From positions 1-64,000 of IMG/VR virus record IMGVR_UViG_3300046001_005260: a stretch of DNA of 64,000 bases. One strand, 5' to 3'. Source of the DNA: a virus. Below the pieces are notes generated by a model. That model had not been told where the DNA came from. It saw only the letters and a list, made by a program, of their open reading frames with translations, and did no database searches. This document shows, piece after piece, positions 38,450-48,391 of this stretch (positions are counted from its first letter, which is position 1; each line of letters starts with the position of its first letter). A program made the translations under genes and the position numbers.

Positions 38450-39393
38450 GGCCAAAGCACGGTCCCTGAATGCACTTGCTCGGGGGCATTCGCGCCATCG
38501 CAGTAGGCTATCGGGAAGGAATAGAGCGGGTCGGACGGCGTCGGCAACGTGGCAGCGAAATGCGGCCCGGTGGCAGCGGTCAGCGTCCCGTCCGTGTCTT
38601 CGATTTCCAAGTAAACCCACCCGGCTTGCGGCACTACCCGCGCAAGCGTCACAAATGCCCGCCATGGCTCTCCGCCGTTGAAATCCGTCTTTCCGTCCGC
38701 ATTGGCTTCGTAAAGCCCGCTTGGGTCGTTTGTCGGACCTGCTGCCCGCTCTGCCATGGCGTCTCCCAAATATAGCAGTTGCGCGGTCCCATCGCTGGCA
38801 ATTTCAACGGTCCAATCTGCGCTCGCGTCGCTGGTCCAAACGGTTTCCGACGTTGCGGAGAACACGCCGTCTTGCGCGGTTCCTGCCGAAATCGAAACAT
38901 CGGCGTCGGGCAGGTCGTTAGGCGTTGCGCTCTCGGCTGCAACCACGATGGAAAACGCCGCCCCGCCGTTGTAGGTGGTTTGCCCGTATGCGGTTGAGGA
39001 ATAGCTTCCGATTGGTGACGCTCCGGCAAGCGTGGCGATTATGTCTGTCGAGTCTGCAATCTCATATTGCCCGGTTCCAAGCGTGAGCAAGAAAGGTGTG
39101 TTTGCGTTGGAATAGATGCCGGTGAACTGCGGGACATAGAACCCGGTTGGAACGAGCGTGCTTGTGACTGTGCCGGATGCAACCAGATTCCGCCCGCTGC
39201 CGCCGATAAACCGCGTCCCGCGTCGCTGCGTGGCAGGCCAGAGATTCCCTTGCGCTGCCTCTTGCTGGTCCCCTTCAATCAGCGAACTACCGCCAACCGA
39301 TAGAGCCGTTCCGGTCTTCGTTTGGATGATCCACCCGCCAACGGCAAGGAGGTTGCCGAATGGGTCAGATGAAATCTGAAATTGCGCTGTCAT
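38446..39393 (-). CDS. Tail-tip protein, unit B (315 aa)
   Basis: A beta-rich, low-charge protein (TAQFQISSDPFGNLLAVGGW; GTRFIGGSGRNLVASGT) following the hub gene with a 4-bp overlap. The composition fits a tail tip or fibre component. The unit A counterpart would lie outside the window. Confidence 0.55.
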   Translation of the reverse strand: MTAQFQISSDPFGNLLAVGGWIIQTKTGTALSVGGSSLIEGDQQEAAQGNLWPATQRRGTRFIGGSGRNLVASGTVTSTLVPTGFYVPQFTGIYSNANTPFLLTLGTGQYEIADSTDIIATLAGASPIGSYSSTAYGQTTYNGGAAFSIVVAAESATPNDLPDADVSISAGTAQDGVFSATSETVWTSDASADWTVEIASDGTAQLLYLGDAMAERAAGPTNDPSGLYEANADGKTDFNGGEPWRAFVTLARVVPQAGWVYLEIEDTDGTLTAATGPHFAATLPTPSDPLYSFPIAYCDGANAPEQVHSGTVLWP

Positions 39394-41093
39394 AAATAAA
39401 CGATGTTGTCTTGCGGTTCGCGCCTGATCCTGCTGACAAGCGATCCAAAGTCAAGCCGTGCAGGCGCGCCAAGGTCGATTACGGTCCTGCCCCGTGCAAG
39501 CTCGTGCGTAACCCCCCGAGCAAGCGCGCCCATCGTCTCGCAGACTGGCAGCGTCCCGGCCAAGTTGTATTTTCGCGGCAGTAAGTTGTCGCCGCTGCAA
39601 TCGTCTCCTACGAGCGTTAGTGGTCCTTCCCACGGCACCCAGTTTTGAGCGTCGCGCAAGGCGGCTGCGAGTCCTGCTGGCGGTGTCAAAAAGTCGTAGT
39701 CCCATGCCTTGTAAATCGCGGTTGGCGTAGCGAATGCGGTGTTGACTACAAACGCTTGGAATGACCATTGGCGAACCGACCAGCGCGCCGTCCAGTCTTT
39801 ACCCGTGCCGATGGTGTCTGAAAGCCGGAATCCTGAAAAGAAATTGGCACCCGTTGAAAGGTCATAGAAAACGGTCGGAATCGGAGAGTGCGAGCCGCTG
39901 CCGTCGAACGTGTCAAAACGCGAAATCCATGTCCCTGAAATCGTGACTTCCTCGCCGCCGTATTGTTCCAATACCCAATCAGGAACGTCATCAGTGGTGA
40001 CAACGTGGCAATCGGCTATCTCGGCGGCGGTGTAAAACGTGCCGTCCTTGCGCTTGTAGTTGACGCCAGGGAAATACTCAACAACCGGGCTTTTCGGCCC
40101 GCTTGCCGTGCCGGTCCAGTAGTAAACCGCTGACCCGACGCCAACCGGAATCGACCCGTAAAGCGAGACGAGCTGCGCTAGGTAGCTGTCGCGATTGGCA
40201 ACGAAGTTATCCGTCACGCTCGAAATCGTTTGGATGGTAACGGTGGCAAAATCATCCTTCGGCAAGAAGTCCACGATCTCCGGCCCGCTGACCGTCACGA
40301 TTTGCCGTTGCCCTGCTTCCGGTGTTCCTACGCTCGCTGTCTGGTTTGCCCACGCTGGCCTGCCAGTGGTTGCGCTGCGGGTGACATAGTTCAAATCGAC
40401 AAGCTTAACCTCCAAGTCAAGGCGCGGCGTCAAGTCGCACAATTCGACCGCATCCGTTCCGATGGTGTAGGTGGTATCGGTCGCGCCCGAGCGCCTGGTC
40501 ACGTTGAGCGCCGGAGTCGTGCCGGAGTAGTCAAACCATGCGACAGCGTCGGGACACCACCCTAGCAGCGTCGATATTGCCGACGCGCAAGACTGCTCTG
40601 AAAGAGTCATATTCGGCACGTTGAACATGCTCGCAACGGATCCAAGCGTAATCGGCGCGCCGTTGGTGATCGAACGGGTGATTACCGTTTCGAGATGCGT
40701 TTTGAGACTTCCGGTGGCGAGAACGTAGGTTGCCCGCTCCGCACTTCCGCTGACCGCCCCAGCGTATGGCAATACGTCCGATGTCAGGTTGATTCGATCC
40801 AGCCACCACCACGGACCCTCAACAGTGATTGAGATTGACCTCATCCCGACTTTCGGAGCGGTCACATATCCCTTGAATTTCCTCGCCGAATCCCAAAAGA
40901 GTTCCACGATTTGCCCAATGTCCGGCACGATGGTTCCTGCCCCGGTGGCGTTTTCCGTTTCCGCACTCCAAGTCAGCGAGTCCCCGGCGAGTGATTGGAA
41001 ACGCAAGGTTGCGCTGGAAATATTCAGGTCAGCGAAACTGCGCGGCGTTGCGTCGAGAGTCTTCCCGGTTTCTCCTTTGATGATCCAAGCCAT
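39390..41093 (-). CDS. Tail hub/baseplate-like protein, unit B (567 aa)
   Basis: This is the full-length version of the partial gene at 1-1168. It begins MAWIIKGETGKTLDATPRSF, has VEGPWWWLDRINL near residue 95 and a long beta-rich body with several Trp. It follows the tape measure by one base. A distal tail or hub role is inferred from order; the DNA match with unit A is stronger than for most shared genes. Confidence 0.7.
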   Translation of the reverse strand: MAWIIKGETGKTLDATPRSFADLNISSATLRFQSLAGDSLTWSAETENATGAGTIVPDIGQIVELFWDSARKFKGYVTAPKVGMRSISITVEGPWWWLDRINLTSDVLPYAGAVSGSAERATYVLATGSLKTHLETVITRSITNGAPITLGSVASMFNVPNMTLSEQSCASAISTLLGWCPDAVAWFDYSGTTPALNVTRRSGATDTTYTIGTDAVELCDLTPRLDLEVKLVDLNYVTRSATTGRPAWANQTASVGTPEAGQRQIVTVSGPEIVDFLPKDDFATVTIQTISSVTDNFVANRDSYLAQLVSLYGSIPVGVGSAVYYWTGTASGPKSPVVEYFPGVNYKRKDGTFYTAAEIADCHVVTTDDVPDWVLEQYGGEEVTISGTWISRFDTFDGSGSHSPIPTVFYDLSTGANFFSGFRLSDTIGTGKDWTARWSVRQWSFQAFVVNTAFATPTAIYKAWDYDFLTPPAGLAAALRDAQNWVPWEGPLTLVGDDCSGDNLLPRKYNLAGTLPVCETMGALARGVTHELARGRTVIDLGAPARLDFGSLVSRIRREPQDNIVYL

Positions 41094-41094
41094 G

Positions 41095-42603
41095 TTATTT
41101 TCTCAGGTTGAGTGTTTTCATCGCTTGCTCGTAGCGGTCGTTAGTCGCTTTGATTTTCATCAATTCAGGATAAAGGACTTTCTGTTGCTCTTGAATCCTC
41201 ATCACTTCCTTCATTATGTCGCCCATTCCTTTTGATAACTGAAGCTGCCCGATAAGATTGCTCAGATTCTGGTTGAATCGGTCGTTTTCTCCAATCTGGA
41301 TTTCAAGGTCGCCAGCCATCGTTTTCAGCGACCCTACGGCATTCTTTGCCGCCTCTGAGGTTGGCGTGATTTTTTCGAGAACCGCAAGCGTGTCCTTGGC
41401 TTGCTGCTCGCTCATTTGGGCAACAGTTTCGAGCTTGGCGACCGTCTCTTGTTTCTTCGCGGTGTTCTCCAGTCTTTCGGTCGATTGCTCGATTGCTGCT
41501 TGCGTGTCAATTGCTGTTTGCGTCGCCTTCGATAGCGCGAGCTTGGCCATGTCGAGCGGGCCGCCAGGCTTGGCTTCTTTCTCTAGGTCGGCAGCGAGCT
41601 TGGATAGTTCCGCTTCAATTGCCGCCATTCGGTCAGTGACCGACTTATCGGAAACCATTCTTGCGGCAGCCTGTCTTGCTGGCGTCCCTGGCGTCTGCCC
41701 CCATCCTTGGCTCCGCCCTTCGTCAGTTGAAAGCAATACTCTTGCCCTGACGAGTGCCGCCCGATCCTCGTCAAGGACGGCTTTCTTTTTTGCCATTTCC
41801 GCCCGCCGATTCTCCCGGTCTTGAATCATCAAGTCGAGGTCGTCTTGCGCCTTCTTGGCGATCTTGAACGCTTCTTCAGCCTGCTTCTTTTGGTCCTTAA
41901 TCTGCTTTTCAAAGTCAGCGCGCCGAACCGCTTCCATGCGATTTGCCGCCTGCTCGATTTGCTTCCACTTGTCCACTTGCTTTCCAAGCAATGAATCAAC
42001 CAAGTCTTGCGCCTCTGCGACCGTTGCCGCGTCCTTAGCCATCGCTGCCGCTGCCGCTTGCGATGCTGCGTCAAGTAGTGGATACTGCCCTGTAAGCTCG
42101 CGGGCGGATTGCAGCGTGAAGGCGAGAGCTTGTTTCGCGTCGTCAAGTTTGGTGATCTCGATCTTGGTGATCTTCTCGCCCATCTGCTTGATTGACTCAG
42201 CGGCTTTGTCTGCCGCTTCTGAAGTCCCGAAAAGCATGTCGCTGATTTTCGGCAAAGCGATTGCCAAGATGGGTAATGCCGCCCCGATTCCTGCAAAAGT
42301 CATGGCCGCTTTTCCAGACAAGACGCCCGCACTTGAAAGCGCGCCAGCCATCTGTCCGGCTTGCTGAGAGAATGCCCGCATGACCGGCGTTCCCATTTCG
42401 ATCTGCGTAAAGAAATCCCCGACTTGGTACCCAGCTTGGTTCGTCAGCATTCCCATTTTGCCGACATTCTTCCCGGTGGTTTCCGTTTCTGTCCCTAGCT
42501 TTTTGACAACCGGGTTAAGGTTTTCAATCGACGCTTGTGCTTGTTTCGCCCCCGTCGTATCCGCCGTGGTCTTGATCTCGATTCCTACGTTTTTATCGGC
42601 CAT
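41095..42603 (-). CDS. Tape-measure-like protein, unit B (502 aa)
   Basis: It shares the first 25 residues with unit A's tape measure. Thereafter it has its own coiled coils (DFEKQIKDQKKQAEEAFKIA) and one hydrophobic region near residues 95-125 (FAGIGAALPILAIALP). Predicted tail length is about 75 nm. Start at 42603 is set by homology. Confidence 0.7.
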   Translation of the reverse strand: MADKNVGIEIKTTADTTGAKQAQASIENLNPVVKKLGTETETTGKNVGKMGMLTNQAGYQVGDFFTQIEMGTPVMRAFSQQAGQMAGALSSAGVLSGKAAMTFAGIGAALPILAIALPKISDMLFGTSEAADKAAESIKQMGEKITKIEITKLDDAKQALAFTLQSARELTGQYPLLDAASQAAAAAMAKDAATVAEAQDLVDSLLGKQVDKWKQIEQAANRMEAVRRADFEKQIKDQKKQAEEAFKIAKKAQDDLDLMIQDRENRRAEMAKKKAVLDEDRAALVRARVLLSTDEGRSQGWGQTPGTPARQAAARMVSDKSVTDRMAAIEAELSKLAADLEKEAKPGGPLDMAKLALSKATQTAIDTQAAIEQSTERLENTAKKQETVAKLETVAQMSEQQAKDTLAVLEKITPTSEAAKNAVGSLKTMAGDLEIQIGENDRFNQNLSNLIGQLQLSKGMGDIMKEVMRIQEQQKVLYPELMKIKATNDRYEQAMKTLNLRK

Positions 42604-42610
42604 GGCTTGA

Positions 42611-44500
42611 TTATGCTTCAATTACTCCGCAAATGCCGATGTCAACTGTCCCGGCGCCGAACGACCAAACTGATAGCGTCGCCGATGTCGCCCCGGTTGG
42701 AACAAGCTCCGGCGGCGATAGCCAAGTGCCTTCATGCGCGGGCAGTGTCACGGTGTAATCGGCGCTCGTCATGTTTTGCCCGTCGTCGATAGCCTCCAAC
42801 GCGGCAATCTCGCCGCCCGGCCCGTTGAAGGTGAGTTTGACCCGAACGTTCTTGAAGCCTGCGGAAACCTTGAGCTTGGCGAGAATCCGCACCCGGTCGC
42901 CAGCAGTGACAGCTTGCCCGGTGAGATTGAAAACCGCCAGCTTGCACTCTGCCCCGCTTTGCGTGACGGTCAGGCGTTGCCATTGCCTCCCGTCGATCGT
43001 GACGAGTGACGGCGTGACGGTCGCGGACGGGTAAGCGGTTGGAGTTGACCAGCCGGTTGCAATGGTCGTGCCGCCAGTCATGTATGGGTTCGCGGTGATC
43101 CAATCGGCAGCGCCCGACGCCGGGAACTCAAACGGGAAATCAGAAATCAAGCGGTCGATTTCGGCAAGGACATGAGCGCCCATGATGCGACAGCCTGCCG
43201 GGTTCGGGTGGATTTCATCAACCTCGAACAAGTCAGCGTCGCCAACCGCGCCATCGTAAAGCGTGGCAGGCCATTCGATCCACTGCAAGCCGAGTGCTTC
43301 CGCTTCGACCTTCAAGAGTGCGTTAAGCGCATCCGTCGTGGTTTGGTTCGTTGAATCAGGCGTTGGCGGAACTTCGCACGGGATTACAGTGATTCCGGCG
43401 GCGGTCATAGCTTCCCACATTGCAACCCGGTTGGCGACGGTGGTTGCCGAGGACACAGCAAGCAAGACATCATTCGTGCCGCTCATCTCCACGACGATCT
43501 TTCCAGCGGCAAGAATGAGCAAGTCCGGCAGAGTGTATTGAATGATTCCGGCGGTAGTTAGCCCGGATTTTCCGAACGTCCACCCGCCCGCCAATAATGC
43601 CGGGTAAGTCGTAGGATTGAACCGAATCGGCTCAAATTTGCCATTGGATAGAAGTTGCATCCATGCCGCGTAACCGTCTGCTGTCGTTGCCGTCTCTGGC
43701 GATAGGCTTTTCTCGCTTGCTGCTTGCGCCAGGTCGGTCGTGCCAAGCGTTCGGGCAAACAACCCATTGGCAATATAAGCGGCGTCTGCGTTGCAATACG
43801 CGACAACATCGGCAACGGTGGAAGTCACGACGCCAGCGCCATCGGTGGCAAGGTTGACCGTCACGGCGTCGCCAGTGATGGACACTGAAAGCGATTGGCT
43901 GACCCCGGCGTTGACATGGCGAACGGTGATTTCCACCATCCCTGTTACTTCATAGCGAACCCGGTGATAAACTCCGTTAACGCCGGCTCCAAGCAATAGC
44001 TCGTAGCGCCATTCGCTCGCCGTCTCGGTGATGCTGTCTCCGATGAATGCGATGCTTGTGACTTTCTCGCGAGTCACTAAGTCAGTCGCTACAAAATCAT
44101 GCTGCGTGACATTTGCGGGCGTGTCATACCCTAGCAACCGACGTGGCTTGTGCGATTTGATAGTGGCGTTGAAAAACTTCCAATATCGGTCTTCAATGCC
44201 GCTGACCTCGATTAGCAACGGCTTCTTCGTCGCCTCTTGCGCGTCAATCAACCCGTCAAGCATCGCCGCCCGCGCGGCGGCGTCGGTCGAATCTTCAGAA
44301 ATCACCCGCACGGAGAAATTAACAACAGCGTTTTTTCCGACCCGTAGAAATGGCGATGCACCGTCAACGAGTTGCACGACCTCAACCGTCTTGTCTAGCT
44401 GCGGTTCCAACTCGTCGCTTTCAAGCATTGAATCGAAATCGACTAGCACGGTGTTTGCTCCGGCTGGATCGTAGGTCAAGCGCCATTGTGATGAGGTCAT
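42611..44500 (-). CDS. Tail protein with SGNH-type esterase domain, unit B (629 aa)
   Basis: The N-terminal 150 residues match unit A's protein. The hydrolase has SIAFIGDSITE near residue 155, a GTND block (VEMSGTNDVLL) near residue 340 and DEIHPNPAG near residue 440. An insertion of about 100 residues precedes the second block compared with unit A, which suggests a different substrate. The C-terminal 170 residues look like a carbohydrate-binding module. It overlaps the 150-aa gene by ATGA. Confidence 0.75.
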   Translation of the reverse strand: MTSSQWRLTYDPAGANTVLVDFDSMLESDELEPQLDKTVEVVQLVDGASPFLRVGKNAVVNFSVRVISEDSTDAAARAAMLDGLIDAQEATKKPLLIEVSGIEDRYWKFFNATIKSHKPRRLLGYDTPANVTQHDFVATDLVTREKVTSIAFIGDSITETASEWRYELLLGAGVNGVYHRVRYEVTGMVEITVRHVNAGVSQSLSVSITGDAVTVNLATDGAGVVTSTVADVVAYCNADAAYIANGLFARTLGTTDLAQAASEKSLSPETATTADGYAAWMQLLSNGKFEPIRFNPTTYPALLAGGWTFGKSGLTTAGIIQYTLPDLLILAAGKIVVEMSGTNDVLLAVSSATTVANRVAMWEAMTAAGITVIPCEVPPTPDSTNQTTTDALNALLKVEAEALGLQWIEWPATLYDGAVGDADLFEVDEIHPNPAGCRIMGAHVLAEIDRLISDFPFEFPASGAADWITANPYMTGGTTIATGWSTPTAYPSATVTPSLVTIDGRQWQRLTVTQSGAECKLAVFNLTGQAVTAGDRVRILAKLKVSAGFKNVRVKLTFNGPGGEIAALEAIDDGQNMTSADYTVTLPAHEGTWLSPPELVPTGATSATLSVWSFGAGTVDIGICGVIEA

Positions 44501-44949
44501 TCGGCTGGTTCTGGTTGCGGTTCTGGAATCGGAATGGGGTTGCCCCACGCATCGAAGCCATCGGCGGGAGGCCCAAGCGACACTGTGCCGTCAGTGTTGG
44601 CGATGAGTTCACGCGGCGGTATGAAATGCTCTGGTGCGATTAGGTCGGTTAGGTCAACTTTCAGGATGGCGGCGATGTTCGCAAGCTGCCGAATATTTTC
44701 GCTCGCAAACGCCAGATAAACGCCACTCGCTGGCACTTGCTCGCCGTTTGGCAGCGTGATAGTGTAAGCGTTCAGCGCGGCGATTCGCTCGTCAGGCGTC
44801 ATGCCTGCGCCCCAGAATGCACGGAAGCTGTCACGGTGGTATGCGACGCGCTCCATGATTTTGGAAAGTAGCAGCGCCATCGTGTTTTCAGCTTCCATTT
44901 CGGATGCTGGCGGCTGCGGGCGGGATGGGAGTTGGAATGGGGATGGCAT
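44497..44949 (-). CDS. Unit B-specific tail-region protein (150 aa)
   Basis: Starts MPSPFQLPSRPQPPASEMEA and has a helical middle (MALLLSKIMERVAYHRDSFRAFWGAG) and a Pro/Glu-rich end. It replaces unit A's 167-aa gene in the same slot but is not similar to it. Role unknown; a fibre chaperone is possible. Confidence 0.5.
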   Translation of the reverse strand: MPSPFQLPSRPQPPASEMEAENTMALLLSKIMERVAYHRDSFRAFWGAGMTPDERIAALNAYTITLPNGEQVPASGVYLAFASENIRQLANIAAILKVDLTDLIAPEHFIPPRELIANTDGTVSLGPPADGFDAWGNPIPIPEPQPEPAE

Positions 44950-44959
44950 TGGAGTATTT

Positions 44960-45601
44960 TCAGATTGTTAGCAATGCGGATGATATGGCGGCGACTTCAG
45001 AAGCGGTTAAAACTCGATTGTAAAACGCAATGGCCTCAATTACGCTGTTCCATCCGTTTGCCCCGGGAACTCCTATATTTATCGTAGTTCCAGAGCCTAT
45101 CCATGCCGGAATTGTTATTCCCTCGTCCGATCCGTTTCGATAGGCTTTTGTGCCAGCCACTGCCAAAACATGCGAACCGCTTGTGACGGCTGGTGTTTTC
45201 CCAGCGGATTGGCCGTTGTAATAAGCTATTGATCCGCCTGATGCGGTCCAGTTCGGGAGCGTTCCAACACTATTGCTTCCAGTGCCTGAGAGAAACGGGA
45301 ATCTGTTTGTTGCTGATGATGCGGTTATTTTTACTATCCAGCTTTTTTGAGATACTGGCGTGTATGCACAGTTTAGCTGATTGGACGAACCATTAAACGT
45401 CCAACCAATTCCAGCGGACCAAGTTGGAGCGTTTACAACAGAAGCATCATAAGTGCCGGGATTCGCAAGATTGACATACGATGCCGCAAGGCTTGCGGCG
45501 TTTTTAGATTGGTACGCAACTAAACAATCAGCAGGAGCCAGTCCTCCAGAAAGCCACCATGGACCAGCGCTTATCCTCATCATTTTACCAGCGGCGAACA
45601 T
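44960..45601 (-). CDS. Lectin-like (LamG/concanavalin-type) tail protein, unit B (213 aa)
   Basis: LVAYQSKNAASLAASYVNLANPGTYDAS, WTFNGSSNQLNCAYTPVSQ and the ending IEAIAFYNRVLTASEVAAIS are hallmarks of a laminin G-like jelly-roll. Start ATG at 45601 overlaps the fibre stop as TGATG. It has no counterpart in unit A, so unit B probably binds a different surface glycan. Confidence 0.65.
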   Translation of the reverse strand: MFAAGKMMRISAGPWWLSGGLAPADCLVAYQSKNAASLAASYVNLANPGTYDASVVNAPTWSAGIGWTFNGSSNQLNCAYTPVSQKSWIVKITASSATNRFPFLSGTGSNSVGTLPNWTASGGSIAYYNGQSAGKTPAVTSGSHVLAVAGTKAYRNGSDEGITIPAWIGSGTTINIGVPGANGWNSVIEAIAFYNRVLTASEVAAISSALLTI

Positions 45602-46518
45602 CAGGTTGTGAATCCTTTCTGGTAAGCTCCGCGCCATTTGTAGCCGCCGCTTGTCGCAGTGGACCAAAACGTCAAAGCGTCTTCTTTTCCTGCGGTCGCT
45701 GTCGCGGCGTAGGTTCCCGCGCCGCCCCAATCAACGCCCGTAAAAATGGCGGTTCCGTTTCCGGTTGCGGCAGCTTGCTTGACGATCAGGATAAACGACT
45801 TGCCAAACGCTGCGGTTGGCATTGCAAACGTGCAAGGCGTGTTGGCTGTTAGCTGAACGCTCTGGTATGTGCTGGTTGCGATGTTTATCTCGTGAGCGTT
45901 AGTCGGCACGGTCCCGATCGCCGTGGCGTTTTCGGTGTAGCCGGAGACGGTGCCTTGCGTGAGTTTATCCGGCTCTCCTTGTGCATTTCCGGTCAGCGCG
46001 AGTGTGTTCGACGCATCAGGCAATCCATAGTTTTGGTTTTGACTGAGAGTGGTTTCGTTGAACGATCCTTGCTGGTCCGGCCCGCCGATCGTAACGCTTC
46101 CAGTCGCTTCAAGCGCGCTGATTTTGACCCGCCCGTTGGCGTCTGTTTTGAGTAGTTTTCCAGGATTGGTTGCGCCGTCTGTGGTGGCGGCGGTAACGTC
46201 ATCATTCGGAAACGTTGTTGGCTTTCCAGCGAGCGTTGACCATGTAACCCCTGCCGCTTGATAGACCGCGTCAAAGTAGGTTTTCAGCGTCGCCTTGATT
46301 GCGGCCCATGTAAGCTTTTTCCAGCCGTAGCTTGCTGCGCTGTCAGCCAGTCCGATCTCGTCGGCGTCAACCGGCGTCGTCTTCGCTGTCGCCGCGTGCG
46401 TGATGGCGGCAATGGCGGCAGCGTCAACAGTCCCGCCGCCCCCGGTTCCAGCGGGACCAACGTTGCGCACGATCACCCGCGTTTCCGTCACTGTCCTTAC
46501 AACGGTCCTGTCACTCAT
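45601..46518 (-). CDS. Tail fibre-like protein, unit B (305 aa)
   Basis: The N-terminal 80 residues (RTVVRTVTETRVIVRNVGPAG; VDADEIGLADSAASYGWKK) match unit A's fibre. The remaining sequence differs and ends KWRGAYQKGFTT. Conserved base and variable tip fits receptor-binding diversity. Confidence 0.65.
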   Translation of the reverse strand: MSDRTVVRTVTETRVIVRNVGPAGTGGGGTVDAAAIAAITHAATAKTTPVDADEIGLADSAASYGWKKLTWAAIKATLKTYFDAVYQAAGVTWSTLAGKPTTFPNDDVTAATTDGATNPGKLLKTDANGRVKISALEATGSVTIGGPDQQGSFNETTLSQNQNYGLPDASNTLALTGNAQGEPDKLTQGTVSGYTENATAIGTVPTNAHEINIATSTYQSVQLTANTPCTFAMPTAAFGKSFILIVKQAAATGNGTAIFTGVDWGGAGTYAATATAGKEDALTFWSTATSGGYKWRGAYQKGFTT

Positions 46519-46847
46519 ACGGCTTCCGGCTGCGTCGCCGGGGTGTTGATTTTCATCGTTTCGGTCGGAATCAAGAACGTCCGAACTCCGTCAACCTCAA
46601 CCAGCAAATCCCAGACAAGCGCGCCCATCGGAAGCGACCATGTATCCTCAGGCGCCAGCGAGAAATCCACGATGTTAGTTGACCCCGAGCGCAGCGTGAA
46701 CGCGGCGGAAATGTCCGCCACTGCGTCGCCGTCGCGCTCGCGGATCTCCGCGTAGAACGTGCCGCCCGTTAGGTCATCAGCGACGCCTGCCGGTGTCGTT
46801 ACGGTGATCGCCTCCGTGTGCGTCAATCCTCTTGTGATGGTCGTCAT
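46515..46847 (-). CDS. Small beta-rich tail protein, unit B (110 aa)
   Basis: Very similar to unit A 5716-6057 (ITRGLTHTEAITVTTPAGVADDLTGG; DLLVEVDGVRTFLIPTE). Overlaps the fibre gene by 4 bp. Likely adaptor for the fibre. Confidence 0.6.
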   Translation of the reverse strand: MTTITRGLTHTEAITVTTPAGVADDLTGGTFYAEIRERDGDAVADISAAFTLRSGSTNIVDFSLAPEDTWSLPMGALVWDLLVEVDGVRTFLIPTETMKINTPATQPEAV

Positions 46848-47302
46848 GGGGCGGCGATAGTGTTTGGCGGTGGTGTCATCGCTTCAGGCAGTGAACCGGT
46901 GAGCGTCAATACTGGCGTGCCGGTAGCTGGCGAGGTTGCTGTGAACGCGGCAAGCCATGGATAAGCGACATCATCGGCGGATTCAAACAGCGAGCCAATG
47001 CCGGATTTTTCGATCAACCACTTGTCATCTTCGGTTGACCAAAAAACCGACGTGTCGCCGTCTTCCGGGTCTGCAAACTTGACTCGCCCATTTTCCGACA
47101 GAACTCTCGAAAGAGCGGCAAATGAAACCGGCGAGCTTCCGTTGCTGGTCAGCGTCCCGGTGATCGTCAGGAAACACGCGCCCGGTGTCGGCTGGTCTGG
47201 AACGACTGGCGATGGCGCGGAGAACGCAGCAACCACGGCAGGCGGTGCCGATGGCGTTGGCGCGGTAAAGGTTGGCAGTGGTTGGCCTGGTGCGTCGGGC
47301 AT
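46844..47302 (-). CDS. Proline-rich structural protein, unit B (152 aa)
   Basis: Proline-rich start (MPDAPGQPLPTFTAPTPSAP) and end (MTPPPNTIAAP) as in unit A 6061-6534, with a divergent middle containing W residues. Minor tail component by position. A 76-bp gap upstream holds no gene. Confidence 0.55.
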   Translation of the reverse strand: MPDAPGQPLPTFTAPTPSAPPAVVAAFSAPSPVVPDQPTPGACFLTITGTLTSNGSSPVSFAALSRVLSENGRVKFADPEDGDTSVFWSTEDDKWLIEKSGIGSLFESADDVAYPWLAAFTATSPATGTPVLTLTGSLPEAMTPPPNTIAAP

Positions 47303-47378
47303 GGCGTGAGTGAGTGGAGCGCGGACGCCTGAAACCCAGCCATGTGAGCCATGGCAAAATCACAAGCGCCTACGCATG

Positions 47379-47939
47379 TTATGCCGGGAAGTTGATGGAG
47401 TTGCCTTCGGTGCCTTTGACCTGCGTGAAGCGCAGCACTGGTTCTACAACCTTGTCGTTAAACTCGCCGGTTTCCTCAATCCGGCACTCTGCCCACCAGT
47501 CGAGAATGAATCGGTCGGTGCCGCCGAGTTGCCGACCCTGCAAGCGCAGCCAGCCGAAGATTTTGCGGTCAAGCTCAAGGTGCGGAGTTTGAGCCGTGCC
47601 GGTGGCGATGGCGGCAGCGAGTCCGAATTGCAAGCGGTGAATGATTTCGCCCATCTGGCGAGTCTTCAGGGTAACGAAGTCCTGCACGACGATGGATTTG
47701 TTTTTCTTGGCGTAGCCGCCCGACGCCAGTGGGACAAGCGATGCGATGTCCACCCGCTCGTCGCCAAACTTGAAATTCAGCACGTCGCCAATGCTGTATG
47801 CGGTCCAGTTTGTTGCCGGGTCGGTGTCGGGTTTGCCCGCGGAGCTTCCAGCGACGGTTGTTCCGTCGACTACGGTTCCGGCGGGGATGAAATATGCGAA
47901 TCCACCAATGAGGATTTCAGTCTGAACAGGGACGGCCAT
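47379..47939 (-). CDS. Probable major tail tube protein, unit B (186 aa)
   Basis: Same length as the unit A protein at 6547-7107 and conserved throughout, for example FAYFIPAGTVVDGTT, RLQFGLAAAIATGTAQTP and GRQLGGTDRFILDWWAECRIEET. Most probable tube subunit in the absence of a sheath gene. Confidence 0.65.
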   Translation of the reverse strand: MAVPVQTEILIGGFAYFIPAGTVVDGTTVAGSSAGKPDTDPATNWTAYSIGDVLNFKFGDERVDIASLVPLASGGYAKKNKSIVVQDFVTLKTRQMGEIIHRLQFGLAAAIATGTAQTPHLELDRKIFGWLRLQGRQLGGTDRFILDWWAECRIEETGEFNDKVVEPVLRFTQVKGTEGNSINFPA

Positions 47940-47957
47940 GGTATTTTTTCGGTTAGG

Positions 47958-48389
47958 TTAGAGAATGAGTTGAGCGGAGATTGAGACGCGCATCGCGAGC
48001 AATTCGGGATGCTGGATCGGGTCGATTGTTTTGACTACAAGGCGGGAATGGAAATGATCGGCGCTGTCTTGCTTCCAGTCGTGCAGCGACTTGCAAACCG
48101 CTTCGATGATGTCATCGGCTGGCGTGTCATGACTGCGGAGAACCGGCTTGAAAAACCCGGTGATGGTATAGTCCGCTGCGATGTGCGGGGTTTCCTTCAT
48201 CGTGTCAAAATTGTTGCCTCCGATCCAAGTGACAACGAGCAATCCCTTGCCTTTTTGCATCCCGATCGCTTTCTTCAGTTCCGCGTCGAGATCCCGCTGC
48301 CGGTCAACCACCACGGCGACACCCGCAAGAGCGTCATCCGCTTCAAGGCGGGCGGCGATGGCGTCGGCTGTTGAGTAGAATTTCGACAT
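47958..48389 (-). CDS. Mu gp37-like tail terminator/neck protein, unit B (143 aa)
   Basis: Homologue of unit A 7126-7557 of equal length (FYSTADAIAARLEADDAL; TGFFKPVLRSHDTPADDIIEAV). It follows the gp36-like gene by 2 bp. Confidence 0.6.
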   Translation of the reverse strand: MSKFYSTADAIAARLEADDALAGVAVVVDRQRDLDAELKKAIGMQKGKGLLVVTWIGGNNFDTMKETPHIAADYTITGFFKPVLRSHDTPADDIIEAVCKSLHDWKQDSADHFHSRLVVKTIDPIQHPELLAMRVSISAQLIL

Positions 48390-48391
48390 GG

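Noticed and set aside
41258-41824. 188-codon plus-strand ORF opposite the unit B tape measure
   Set aside because: Ser/Ala-rich antisense shadow of a coiled-coil gene; no leader or operon context.
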